DNA of 39,446 bases. It comes from Clostridiales bacterium. GTDB taxonomy: Bacteria > Bacillota > Clostridia > Oscillospirales > CAG-272. The position numbers and the translations under genes were made by a program. A model generated the notes under the pieces. The model made no database searches. It was not told where the DNA came from and worked only from the letters and a program-made list of their open reading frames with translations. Numbering within the stretch: the first letter of the stretch is position 1; each line of letters begins with the position of its first letter. This document shows positions 32,219 to 39,446 of the stretch, piece by piece. The stretch covers positions 1-39,446 of the forward strand of contig JAAVYP010000043.1 of NCBI GenBank assembly GCA_022791195.1, read 5' to 3'.

Positions 32219-33502
32219 ATGAAACAAAAAATCGGATGGTTTTTGGTCTTAGTGTTTTTGGCGGGTGTTCTGCCTTGCACGGTTTTTGCCGGTGAAGAGC
32301 CGGATCTGAAAGAAGCGCGCTTTTTTTGCGCGTATAATACCGATTATGATACGATGCTGTATGCGCAAAATGAGGACAAGGTGCTGTATCCGGCCTCTAC
32401 CGTGAAAATCATGACCGCCATATTGGCCTTGGAATATTATCAGGGAAAAATGGACAGCCGCATTACCATCTCGCAAGAGGTACTCGACCTCGCCGGCGGG
32501 ACGCTGATTGCCTATAAGCTTGGCGAAGTGGTGACGGCAGAAGAGCTTTTGTATGGACTGATTGTCGGCAACGGCAACGACGCGGCCTATGCGCTTGCCC
32601 TTTCGATTGCGTCCAGCGTGGATGAATTTGTGTCTTTGATGAACCAAAAAGCCGAGGCGCTCGGCGCAAAAAACACACATTATACCAATCCAACCGGGGT
32701 GGACGACAACAGCGCGTATACCACCGTAGCCGATGTGGCGCGTATCGCCGCCTATGCGGCGAAAATGAAGGCTTATACCACGATTAGCTCGTGCGAAAAG
32801 TATACCATGGGCGCAACGAATATGAGTGAGGAGCGCACCATTGCCAACAAGAATTACATTGTGTCCAATTCCTATGTTTCCACCTATTATTTGTCTTATG
32901 CGACAGGCTTAAATACGGGCATGACGGTGCGGGGCGGCAATTGCTGCGTCGTTTCTGCGCTGAAGGACGGCATTACCAACGTGGCGGTGGTGATGAACGT
33001 GGGTCGGACCGAGGGAGCCAAGACCACCGCGTTTGCCGATGCGAAAACCCTGATGCAATGGGCGTATAACCAATATCAGTACGAAAAGGTGCTGACCACG
33101 GCTGATATTGTGTGTGAAATTCCTGTTTCCCTGGCACGTTCGACCGATCACGTGGCCCTTTTGCCGGGCGAGGATGTGTATCTGTATCTGCCGAATGATG
33201 CTGACATTGAAAACGATATCGTGCGTACCTATGAGCTGACGGCAGATTCACTGACCGCCCCGGTGGAAGCGGGGGTCGAGGCCGGACAGATGGTGCTGTA
33301 TTATCAAAACGCAGAGGTAGGCCGCGTTCGTTTGGTTACGAAAAATGATGTGGAAGGATCGTTTGGACTGAAAATAGGCGCATGGCTGCGTGCGTTTTTC
33401 TGTAATTTATGGACCCTTGTCATAGCGGCCATCGTGATCATGGTGGTGATCGCCTGGATTTTATTAACCGCCTATCAGCGGGGACGTAGGAAAAAGCGTT
33501 GA
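32219..33502 (+). CDS. D-alanyl-D-alanine carboxypeptidase-like protein (PBP5 type) with altered motifs
   Basis: Trims peptidoglycan stem peptides if active. The 427-residue product has a signal peptide (1-24), an S11-type domain, and a C-terminal transmembrane anchor (about 396-418) followed by RGRRKKR. The SxxK motif is intact (Ser60-Thr-Val-Lys63). The SxN motif reads Asn118-Gly-Asn120, and the KTG motif reads Asn232-Thr-Gly234, so two of three catalytic motifs are changed. Usual PBP5 enzymes end in an amphipathic helix; here a true transmembrane helix is seen. AAAGGAG lies before the ATG, ten bases after ribF. Either a divergent subfamily or a non-hydrolytic binder. Confidence 0.85.
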   Translation: MKQKIGWFLVLVFLAGVLPCTVFAGEEPDLKEARFFCAYNTDYDTMLYAQNEDKVLYPASTVKIMTAILALEYYQGKMDSRITISQEVLDLAGGTLIAYKLGEVVTAEELLYGLIVGNGNDAAYALALSIASSVDEFVSLMNQKAEALGAKNTHYTNPTGVDDNSAYTTVADVARIAAYAAKMKAYTTISSCEKYTMGATNMSEERTIANKNYIVSNSYVSTYYLSYATGLNTGMTVRGGNCCVVSALKDGITNVAVVMNVGRTEGAKTTAFADAKTLMQWAYNQYQYEKVLTTADIVCEIPVSLARSTDHVALLPGEDVYLYLPNDADIENDIVRTYELTADSLTAPVEAGVEAGQMVLYYQNAEVGRVRLVTKNDVEGSFGLKIGAWLRAFFCNLWTLVIAAIVIMVVIAWILLTAYQRGRRKKR

Positions 33503-33562
33503 TTGCGTTTGAGCAAGCGCTTATGGATTTGTATAAAATTAATAAATTTGTACGGAAGAAAT

Positions 33563-33576
33563 TGTCAACGCTTACA
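33563..33576. promoter_or_regulatory. Candidate cre (CcpA) site
   Basis: TGTCAACGCTTACA fits the catabolite-responsive element consensus TGWNANCGNTNWCA at every fixed position. It ends 12 bases before the -35 box of the next promoter, a position used for either activation or repression in Firmicutes. Confidence 0.5.
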
Positions 33577-33588
33577 GAGAAAGACTAC

Positions 33589-33617
33589 TTGCGCGATTGA
33601 GCTTGATATGATAAAAT
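33589..33617 (+). promoter_or_regulatory. Promoter of the DUF4874/DUF4832-SLH gene
   Basis: TTGCGC (33589-33594), a 17-base spacer and TAAAAT (33612-33617). It leaves a leader of about 150 nt before the gene. Confidence 0.6.
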
Positions 33618-33772
33618 AAACATGGACGAATGCCTTTTGTGGAGAATTTTGTCGTTTGCCCGGCCTTGTGCAGAGTTCAGCCGCATACTGCGGGGCGGGT
33701 GCCGATGTGAAATTGTGCCGCGAAAGCATTTGCATATACGCAGTCAATACTTTGAACGAAAAGGAGAATATG

Positions 33773-36133
33773 ATGAAAAAAACACTTTCAATCATCCTTG
33801 TGCTGATCATGGTTGTTTGCGCTTTGCCGCTTCCGGCGGTTTTGGCGGCGGATGGCGATTTGAAGCTGCAAGAGATTGATTATACAGAACTCATCGGACG
33901 TCTGAATCAGGCCGACGCCGGATTCACCCGTTCCAGCAGAGTGATTTGGTCTAGTCAGTTGAACGAAACCAGCCCGTTGCCGAGTGACAACTACGGCTAT
34001 CAGTTTTATTATATCGATTTGAGACGGTGGAGCTCGAATAACGGCGGGCAAGACGGCGATATTGACCAGTGGTTCCTTGACTATTTGGATCGTACGCTGG
34101 CTGATTTGAGAGACAACGGCGGCGGATGCATTATTCGCGGTACTTATGCCAGCAACGGTGAGAAAAATGCAGAGCCTGCGACCTTTATGCAGCTGCAAAG
34201 ACACCAGAAGCAGCTTGCACGGGTGTTCAGCAAATATCCCGATATCATTGTGGCTGTCGAATGCGGCATGGCCGGCGCTTACGGCGAAATGCACAGCGGT
34301 CTTTACTCGGAGTGGGACTACAAGGCGCAGATTTTGGACACCTGGCTTAATAATCTGCCCGATCAGATTACCGTCAACGTCAGAACAACTGACGAGTATC
34401 GGTATTATATCAACAATTCTGATTTGTACTTTGATAAGTACAGAGGCAAAACCATCAATGGAATTACCTATCCCGGCTTCCTTTCCGAATTGAACTATGA
34501 TCGGTTCCCCTTCCCGGAGGGAGAGATTTTCAACCGTATCGGTATTTATAACGACGCCATGATTCAGGACGGCAATGACGGCGGTACCTGCAACGGCGGC
34601 CGTGCGCGCTTTGTTTCTTGGATGAACAGCCGTTCTTCGCTGATCTCGTACGGCGGCGAGTTTTCGGGCGCGAAAGAGTACCGGTACTTAGCCAACGAAT
34701 GGCTGCCGTTAAAAGCGATTCCTGAATTTTATCTGACTCACTTGAACTATTATCACGGCGGCAACGCAGCTTATGCTGATACCGGTAAATTTAAACTCGA
34801 ATGTACACAGACAAAAGGATATGAGACAGAAGCAGATGCAACGGCAACGGCCGCTAAGGTAAAAAGCTGGTTTGATGATTTTGGCTGCGGCATGCCGTAT
34901 AAAATTGAACAAAACGGCCGGGCGGTCACCTATACCACCGGCGGTTGGGCCAACGCGACTGTGAACGATGATCTGATCGCGGCCATTGCCGAAGCTACTG
35001 ATTTAACAGCCGACGTTAGCGCCTATAAGGGCCGGACGGTCGCTGAATATTTTGAAGACCATGTAGGTTACCGCATTGTGCTGAAATCCTCTTATCTGTC
35101 TGAAAATGTGGATAAGGGCGGCGTGCTGACCGTGAAGGGCAGCGTAGACAACACCGGTTTTGCTGATATCAGCCGCGCAAAAGTGACCGAAGTTGTGCTG
35201 ACCAACGGCGAAAATACCTATGTCACCCGCACCAAGATTGACGCGAACTCATGGGTGAGCGGTTCGCGCAATGAATACAGCGCCCAGTTAAAGCTGCCGG
35301 CTGATATGCCGGCGGGCGAATACACCGTTTACCTGCGGGTAGCGGGTCAGAGCAACACCGGCGCGACCAATGTAAACGGATGCATTCGGTTTGCGAACCC
35401 GGGTGAATTTGAATATGAAGTATTGGGTTCAGCCTATTCTGTGGGCAAATCGAAAGTCGATATCATTTATAATACAGACATCGGCGGCAACTATATCGGC
35501 ACCTTTACGGTGACTGATGAAACCGTTAAGGGCGCTGACAATTCGTTTAAAGAAGTGACTACTTCCTTTACAGATATTGAGAGCCATTGGGGCAAAGCGC
35601 CCATCACTGCCGTTTGCTCTTTGGGCTTAATGAGCGGTAATGGCGGCGGCGTTTTCTCACCTGAGGAGACTACCTCCCGCGCTATGCTGGCGCAGGTGCT
35701 GTATAATCTGGAGGGACGTCCGAGCGTCAGCGGCCTTACGAATCCGTTTAAAGATGTCAAGGCCGGCGAGTGGTACACAGACGCAGTCATTTGGGCGGCC
35801 CATAATGAAATTGTGTACGGTCTTGAAAAGGATAGCTTTGCACCGAACAAGGATTTAGCCAGAGAAGAGTTTGCGGCGCTCTTGTTCCGCTATGCGAACT
35901 ATAAAAAGTTAGATACAACCGACAGAGCCGATCTTTCCAAATTTGCTGACGCGAACCGCATTGAGGGATACGCTGAGCCGGCAGTCAGCTGGGCAAATGC
36001 AAAGGGATTGATCACCGGTCACGCCGATTCGGGTCTGCTTGCTCCGAACGGAAACGCGACCCGCGCTGAGATGGCCTCCATTCTCTATCGCTACATCAAC
36101 TTTGCTTTTGCGGATGAAACGGCTGCAGAGTAA
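33773..36133 (+). CDS. S-layer-anchored protein with DUF4874/DUF4832-like N-terminal region
   Basis: A 786-residue exoprotein. A signal peptide (about 1-27) precedes a region that resembles the DUF4874-DUF4832 pair found in presumed glycoside-hydrolase-like proteins: YGYQFYYIDLRRWSSNN, a conserved CIIRGTYASNGE, VAVECGMAGAYGEMHSGLYS and a beta domain at about 440-590. Three SLH domains close the protein (about 605-780: TDIESHWGKAPITAVCSLGL, KDVKAGEWYTDAVIWAA, ADANRIEGYAEPAVSWANA), so it is held on pyruvylated wall polymer. The start at 33773 has AAGGAG six bases upstream; the adjacent ATG at 33770 is too close. Enzymatic activity is not proven. The family names are from memory. Confidence 0.82.
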   Translation: MKKTLSIILVLIMVVCALPLPAVLAADGDLKLQEIDYTELIGRLNQADAGFTRSSRVIWSSQLNETSPLPSDNYGYQFYYIDLRRWSSNNGGQDGDIDQWFLDYLDRTLADLRDNGGGCIIRGTYASNGEKNAEPATFMQLQRHQKQLARVFSKYPDIIVAVECGMAGAYGEMHSGLYSEWDYKAQILDTWLNNLPDQITVNVRTTDEYRYYINNSDLYFDKYRGKTINGITYPGFLSELNYDRFPFPEGEIFNRIGIYNDAMIQDGNDGGTCNGGRARFVSWMNSRSSLISYGGEFSGAKEYRYLANEWLPLKAIPEFYLTHLNYYHGGNAAYADTGKFKLECTQTKGYETEADATATAAKVKSWFDDFGCGMPYKIEQNGRAVTYTTGGWANATVNDDLIAAIAEATDLTADVSAYKGRTVAEYFEDHVGYRIVLKSSYLSENVDKGGVLTVKGSVDNTGFADISRAKVTEVVLTNGENTYVTRTKIDANSWVSGSRNEYSAQLKLPADMPAGEYTVYLRVAGQSNTGATNVNGCIRFANPGEFEYEVLGSAYSVGKSKVDIIYNTDIGGNYIGTFTVTDETVKGADNSFKEVTTSFTDIESHWGKAPITAVCSLGLMSGNGGGVFSPEETTSRAMLAQVLYNLEGRPSVSGLTNPFKDVKAGEWYTDAVIWAAHNEIVYGLEKDSFAPNKDLAREEFAALLFRYANYKKLDTTDRADLSKFADANRIEGYAEPAVSWANAKGLITGHADSGLLAPNGNATRAEMASILYRYINFAFADETAAE

Positions 36134-36162
36134 ATTTTAATCAAAAGTCTTTAAACAATAGT

Positions 36163-36200
36163 GGGTGCGGCGGGCCATGCTGCACCCCTTTGTTTGTTTG
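36163..36200 (+). terminator. Weak terminator after the SLH fusion gene
   Basis: GGGTGC (36163-36168) pairs with GCACCC (36182-36187) and is followed by a T-rich but interrupted tract (TTTGTTTGTTTG). Confidence 0.5.
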
Positions 36201-36227
36201 ACTATAGTAGATTTGCTTGCGATAGAG

Positions 36228-36339
36228 ATGGATTTGGATAAACGAACAAAAATTGCTTGAAAAGGGTGATGTTTCTGACTGCATGGATATCTTCGCCAAG
36301 GCAGGAAACGACAAAATTCTTTTTAAGCGCGCGAAATAA
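36228..36339 (+). pseudogene. Possible frameshifted small gene of about 36 codons
   Basis: A coding-looking string (EKGDVSDCMDIFAKAGND then KILFKRAK and a TAA at 36337-36339) is open from 36226 but has no ATG in its own frame at the left. An ATG at 36228 in another frame reads MDLDKRTK. Removing one A from the run AAAAA at 36247-36251 joins them into a 36-residue frame. The ribosome site is weak (GCGATAGAG). It could be a broken small gene, a base-calling error or chance. Confidence 0.25.
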
Positions 36340-36356
36340 CAGGGAGGCGACAAACA

Positions 36357-37619
36357 ATGATAAAAAAATGGGGCAAAATCATAGCGTGTATTGTATGTAT
36401 CAGCATGTTGTTAACCAGTGCGGTATTTGCTTTGAGCTATAAGGATGTAAACGACTGGTCGACCGTTGCGGTGGATCGGGTATCGTCTTGTGGGCTGATG
36501 GTCGGGGTTGGTGACGGCTATTTTGCGCCGCATGATACCATTACACAAAAAGAAGTGGCATCCGTTTTGTTCCGGCTGGCCAAAAAACCGAATCGGTATA
36601 TAAAACCGGATTATGAGTTTGCCGACGCGCCTGCCGACGATAGTTGGTATTATGACGCCATTTTGTGGGCCGGTTATCATGGCATTGTGAACGCAGCAAA
36701 CCAGGATGAGGCGCTGTATTTACAGCCCGACCGGGAGGTTTTGCGCCTTGAGGCGGCCGGCACCCTGTATAATCTGGCCCTTTATTTCGACTGGATTGAG
36801 CCTTATACCGGTGAATGGAAGGACAATACTGAGCTTGACGCCGCCGGAGAAGATTTAAAACAGGTAGCTGCCTGGGCGCTTGAAAACAACATTTGGTATG
36901 GCCATGATGACGGAACCTTTATGCCCTTTGAAACCATCACCCGCGCCGAATTTGCCGCCATGGTCAGCCGTTTTATGGATCGGTTTGAAGCTGAACTTAG
37001 CCATCCGCATGGGGTATATACAAGTACTCTTTATATAGCAGCCACTGGTGATTATACAATTACTAACGCAGAGGGAGAGACTTTAATTCGTAAAGACGGT
37101 AAACTTTCTGGCACGATGAAGTATGCGGATCAGTATTTGGTTGATGGCGGCGCCTGTGAAGATATCTTTTTTGTAAAACCATCCGAATATTTTACCTGCA
37201 CGGCAGGGGGCGAAATTGAAAGTTTTTCTGTTCAGTCAAAGGATCAATTTTTAGGTTCAATTCAAGGTCTGGCAGGTGTCAAAGAGGCTGTACTGAAAAA
37301 CGATGGCCGGATTATGATTAAGGGCGAGAATATGGAGTATGAAGTCTTTCATTCATTTGTGGCGCAGGATGGCTGTGTTGGTTATATAATTAATGTTTAT
37401 ATGTCCGGCGAGGGTGAAAGCGAAGCATCGTTTTCGCACGAAAAAGAAACAAATCTGTATTATGCCGAATGCGATACGGGCAATTTCTCAATCTCGGTTA
37501 CAGATTATGACGAGTTGGATCGCAAAGATTTTGTCGGCCAAACCGAAGAGGTTCGTGTGAGCGTTTCAAATAATGGCACCATCACGGTCGAAAGCGCTGA
37601 CGGTGAAGAAGCCGCATAA
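36357..37619 (+). CDS. SLH-domain surface protein
   Basis: A 420-residue exoprotein with signal peptide (1-25, TSAVFA) and three N-terminal SLH domains (about 27-215: YKDVNDWSTVAVDRVSSCGL, ADAPADDSWYYDAILWAG, KQVAAWALENNIWYGHDDG). A C-terminal region of about 200 residues follows that I do not recognise, mostly beta, rich in Asp/Glu/Gly, ending in an acidic tail. SLH domains at the N-terminus imply wall anchoring with the C-terminal part exposed. GGAGG lies nine bases before the ATG. It follows another SLH gene and ends at a strong terminator. The DNA of the C-terminal region is more AT-rich than the SLH part. Confidence 0.85.
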   Translation: MIKKWGKIIACIVCISMLLTSAVFALSYKDVNDWSTVAVDRVSSCGLMVGVGDGYFAPHDTITQKEVASVLFRLAKKPNRYIKPDYEFADAPADDSWYYDAILWAGYHGIVNAANQDEALYLQPDREVLRLEAAGTLYNLALYFDWIEPYTGEWKDNTELDAAGEDLKQVAAWALENNIWYGHDDGTFMPFETITRAEFAAMVSRFMDRFEAELSHPHGVYTSTLYIAATGDYTITNAEGETLIRKDGKLSGTMKYADQYLVDGGACEDIFFVKPSEYFTCTAGGEIESFSVQSKDQFLGSIQGLAGVKEAVLKNDGRIMIKGENMEYEVFHSFVAQDGCVGYIINVYMSGEGESEASFSHEKETNLYYAECDTGNFSISVTDYDELDRKDFVGQTEEVRVSVSNNGTITVESADGEEAA

Positions 37620-37649
37620 GCGATTGGCCAAAGTAATTCAATAATAAAA

Positions 37650-37674
37650 AAGCTCCCTTAGGGGAGCTTTTTTT
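37650..37674. terminator. Bidirectional terminator between the SLH gene and coaW
   Basis: Stem AGCTCCC (37651-37657) and GGGAGCT (37662-37668), loop TTAG, with A run before and seven T residues after. It lies between convergent genes. Confidence 0.9.
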
Positions 37675-37689
37675 GTGTCTTGCGTTTTC

Positions 37690-38508
37690 TTAGTTATGCA
37701 GTGCCGTGCCGATCACCGTGGCGTATTGGGATAAGGGCGGAATAATGAAGCGCATATCGAACATTTTGTTCAGCGTTTCAAAAATGGTGTGGGCCTGGGG
37801 CAGATTGGTCATGTTGCCGGTGAGGACAACGTCCTTGATGCCGTAATGGCGGGAGGCAAAGAGGGCCAGCATGCCGATGGTTTCAAAAATCATGTTAATA
37901 ATGCCCAAGGCCATGTCGTTTTTGTCGGCCAAGTCTGAAATCTTGCCAAAGTTGGCGGCCGTGAAATAGTCGGGCATGCCGGGGATGATCTCCTTACGGG
38001 ACATATCCTTGAGCCGCAGGTCAACTTTCGTCAAATCACCTTTTTCGGCACATTCGATGATGTTGTCGACGTTTTCCATACCGAGCAGGCGCTTGGAAAG
38101 GCCCATCAATGTGCCGCCGCCAACGCCGGTGCCCCCGAGATATTCATAGGAACCATCAGACTTAGCATGAACCAAAGCGGTACCGGTACCCATGCTCACC
38201 ACAATAGCCTCGTCAAGGCCGGAAAGATACATGCCCCCCTTAGCTACGCTGCCAAATTCGCCGACGTGCCGGCAGTCAAGCCCGTAGATGGGGTTGGTCA
38301 CATATGCGTTGCCGGCGCCGGTAATCATCACCCGGCTGATTTCGGAAAGACTGATGTTGTTTTTATGTGTAAACTTGCCAAAGGCGCCGTAGATGGAGGT
38401 GACCGGGTCGGCGGCTTTGATGAAAAGCGGCTCAATAAGCTGTTCACCGTTAAAGCCGACAATTTTGGTGGTGCTGCCCCCTACGTCGATACCGATTACT
38501 GTTTTCAT
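37690..38508 (-). CDS. coaW: Type II pantothenate kinase
   Basis: CoaW phosphorylates pantothenate, the first step of coenzyme A synthesis. The 272-residue product has the ASKHA-fold phosphate motifs GIDVGGSTTKIVGF (residues 5-18), VSMGTGTALV near 110 and GGTGVGGGTLMGLS near 127, and the late VVLTGNMTNL. It fits the family length of 260-275. A GAGGAGAA ribosome site lies seven bases before the ATG, with a promoter 100 bases upstream. It is transcribed alone, convergent to the SLH gene. Type II enzymes of this kind are usually not inhibited by CoA, a point taken from staphylococcal work. Confidence 0.92.
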   Translation of the reverse strand: MKTVIGIDVGGSTTKIVGFNGEQLIEPLFIKAADPVTSIYGAFGKFTHKNNISLSEISRVMITGAGNAYVTNPIYGLDCRHVGEFGSVAKGGMYLSGLDEAIVVSMGTGTALVHAKSDGSYEYLGGTGVGGGTLMGLSKRLLGMENVDNIIECAEKGDLTKVDLRLKDMSRKEIIPGMPDYFTAANFGKISDLADKNDMALGIINMIFETIGMLALFASRHYGIKDVVLTGNMTNLPQAHTIFETLNKMFDMRFIIPPLSQYATVIGTALHN

Positions 38509-38608
38509 GATTTCTCCTCATAATGAAGTGTTTGTGCCGATCTGTTTTCGCGCTATGCCGGTTCTTTTCCGCACGGCATGACACGATTTTTGTTCTTGAT
38601 CATAAAAT

Positions 38609-38637
38609 ATCATATCATAGGATGAGGTGAATTGCAA
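38609..38637 (-). promoter_or_regulatory. Promoter of coaW
   Basis: On the minus strand TTGCAA (38632-38637), 17-base spacer, TATGAT (38609-38614). The leader is about 95 nt. Confidence 0.65.
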
Positions 38638-38786
38638 GAGCGGGGAAAAAGCGGCCGGCTGCATGATTTTGCACAAAACGGTATATACTGAATAGAGAGA
38701 GTTAAGTTTCTATCCGGACAGAGCCGGGCGGACGGTGCGCCGGCGGAATTTTCGCCTTTGAGATTGTAAACAAGCGCGGCAGCGTA

Positions 38787-38815
38787 TTGACATTATCGGC
38801 AAATCAGTATAAAAT
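38787..38815 (+). promoter_or_regulatory. Promoter of the DUF1292 gene
   Basis: TTGACA (38787-38792), a 17-base spacer and TAAAAT (38810-38815). The gap between this and the coaW promoter holds nothing else I can name. Confidence 0.75.
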
Positions 38816-38869
38816 AGTAACATACACAGAATGATTCGGAGAAAGAGTGAAAAGGTGTTTTTCAATCTG

Positions 38870-38895
38870 CATGCTTTGCGCTGCGCCAAAGCATG
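38870..38895 (+). other. Leader hairpin of the DUF1292 gene
   Basis: A perfect nine-base stem, CATGCTTTG (38870-38878) with CAAAGCATG (38887-38895), encloses CGCTGCGC. It lies 45 bases before the start codon, and no T run follows directly. A second partial stem (ACGGCT ... AGCCGC) lies just downstream, close to the ribosome site, so it may influence translation. Confidence 0.5.
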
Positions 38896-38940
38896 TGCCG
38901 ACGGCTTCTTCTAAAAACAGCCGCAGCATGGAGGCCAATG

Positions 38941-39237
38941 ATGAGTGAAGAATTCTTTGGAGACGAGATTTTTACCCTGACAGACGAAGAAGGCAATGAG
39001 AACGAATTTGAGCTGCTCGGCAGCACTGAGATTGAGGGAGTCACTTATCTTGCTTTAGAGCCTGTGGCGGAAAATCCCGAGGGCGAATATGTGATTCTGA
39101 AAATGGAAAAAGACGGGGACGAGGACATCCTTGTAACCATCGACGACGATGAAGAGTTTGACCGTGTTGCTGATTTCTTTGAGGATGAGCTTTTCAGCGA
39201 GATTGATTATGATGAAGAGGCTCCGGCTGAAGAATAA
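38941..39237 (+). CDS. DUF1292 family protein (YrzB-like)
   Basis: A 98-residue, very acidic cytosolic protein. It carries the DUF1292 core: IFTLTDEEGNENEFELLGST, VTYLALEPV, then EYVILKMEKDGDE and a C-terminal FDRVADFFEDE. The start at 38941 is six bases from GGAGG; longer in-frame starts lack similarity. In many Firmicutes this gene follows ireB and ruvX, but here it stands alone, directly upstream of the 6S RNA. Its molecular role is unknown. Confidence 0.9.
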   Translation: MSEEFFGDEIFTLTDEEGNENEFELLGSTEIEGVTYLALEPVAENPEGEYVILKMEKDGDEDILVTIDDDEEFDRVADFFEDELFSEIDYDEEAPAEE

Positions 39238-39283
39238 AAACGGTGGCGGCAGGCAATTCGTCGCTTGAACCATTTTTTCCTGC

Positions 39284-39446
39284 GCAGTTCGCGTATATAC
39301 GTCTTATTGACCCACACTTCGAAATTGGAGCCTGGCGTTTCCGCTCGGGTTTGCAGACCTCCCCTTTTGGGATGTTGGGAGCACAAGGTTCGGAACAGGG
39401 CACCAACCTGCACACGCAGGGTTTTAATAGCGTATACTACGGCTGC
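39284..39446 (+). ncRNA. ssrS: 6S RNA (regulator of sigma-A RNA polymerase), probably reaching the window edge
   Basis: 6S RNA mimics an open promoter and traps the housekeeping RNA polymerase. The segment has the expected layout. A closing stem is formed by GCAG (39284-39287) with CTGC (39443-39446) and by GTATATACG (39293-39301) with CGTATACTAC near the end. A large internal bubble follows, then a long arm pairing GCCTG..GTTTCCG with CGGAACAGGGC, and an apical CTCCC/GGGAG stem. The stretches ACCTCCC, AAGGTTCGGAAC and GGGCACCAACC match my memory of Firmicute 6S RNAs, and CCTGC-ACAC-GCAGG is the small 3' bubble hairpin. The 163-nt length fits, though the 3' end may lie outside. Confidence 0.75.

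Overview
The window reads as a chromosomal segment of a Gram-positive, anaerobic, spore-forming member of the Clostridia, probably an Oscillospirales-like gut bacterium. The evidence is a spoIIR gene, ireB, ribF, a PBP5-type carboxypeptidase, type II pantothenate kinase, flavin-dependent thymidylate synthase, S-layer-homology (SLH) proteins, strong AGGAGG-type ribosome binding sites and TTGACA/TATAAT promoters. Base composition is intermediate. No tRNA, rRNA operon, transposase, phage gene or CRISPR array was seen.

Layout. (1) Positions 1-5720: RNase J and a small membrane protein on the minus strand and a PutP-type sodium symporter on the plus strand, flanked by inverted copies of an unusual three-hairpin repeat. 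A third repeat copy, a folded intergenic element and two near-identical XRE-type repressor genes follow. (2) Positions 5890-11300: an AbrB-like regulator with a Cys-rich tail overlaps an unknown gene. Next comes a striking tandem array of 111-bp units, each carrying two hairpins whose stems change in step, and then an apparent operon of a membrane-anchored surface protein, an aconitase-family hydratase and ThyX. (3) Positions 11683-24157: one 12.4-kb operon with a strong promoter and a strong terminator. It encodes a 1043-residue solute-binding protein with carbohydrate-binding-like domains, a permease pair, an NHL-propeller/TPR/Yip1 membrane protein, a large secreted DUF5696-type protein with a probable TIM barrel, and a second permease pair. 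It carries no ATPase and no regulator. (4) Positions 24404-29266: a 1620-residue secreted protein with four cohesin-like domains, one discoidin domain and several unrecognised repeated modules. (5) Positions 29349-39446: housekeeping and sporulation genes (spoIIR, a YetF-like protein, ireB-ribF, a divergent PBP5-type enzyme), two SLH surface proteins (one fused to a DUF4874/DUF4832-like region), coaW, a DUF1292 protein and, at the right edge, a 6S RNA.

How they work together. The centre of interest is the glycan- or polymer-directed surface system of region 3, with its large cohesin-like neighbour. A propeller/TPR/Yip1 membrane protein and a glycosidase-like exoprotein are co-transcribed with two complete CUT1-type permease pairs, which suggests extracellular capture and trimming coupled to import powered by an ATPase encoded elsewhere. 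The second theme is structured non-coding DNA. Two repeat families (1-4990 and 6688-7090) conserve hairpin architecture while changing the stem sequence, and several leaders contain terminator-like or mutually exclusive hairpins.

All calls come from reading the sequence by eye. Domain names rest on remembered family motifs, not on a search.
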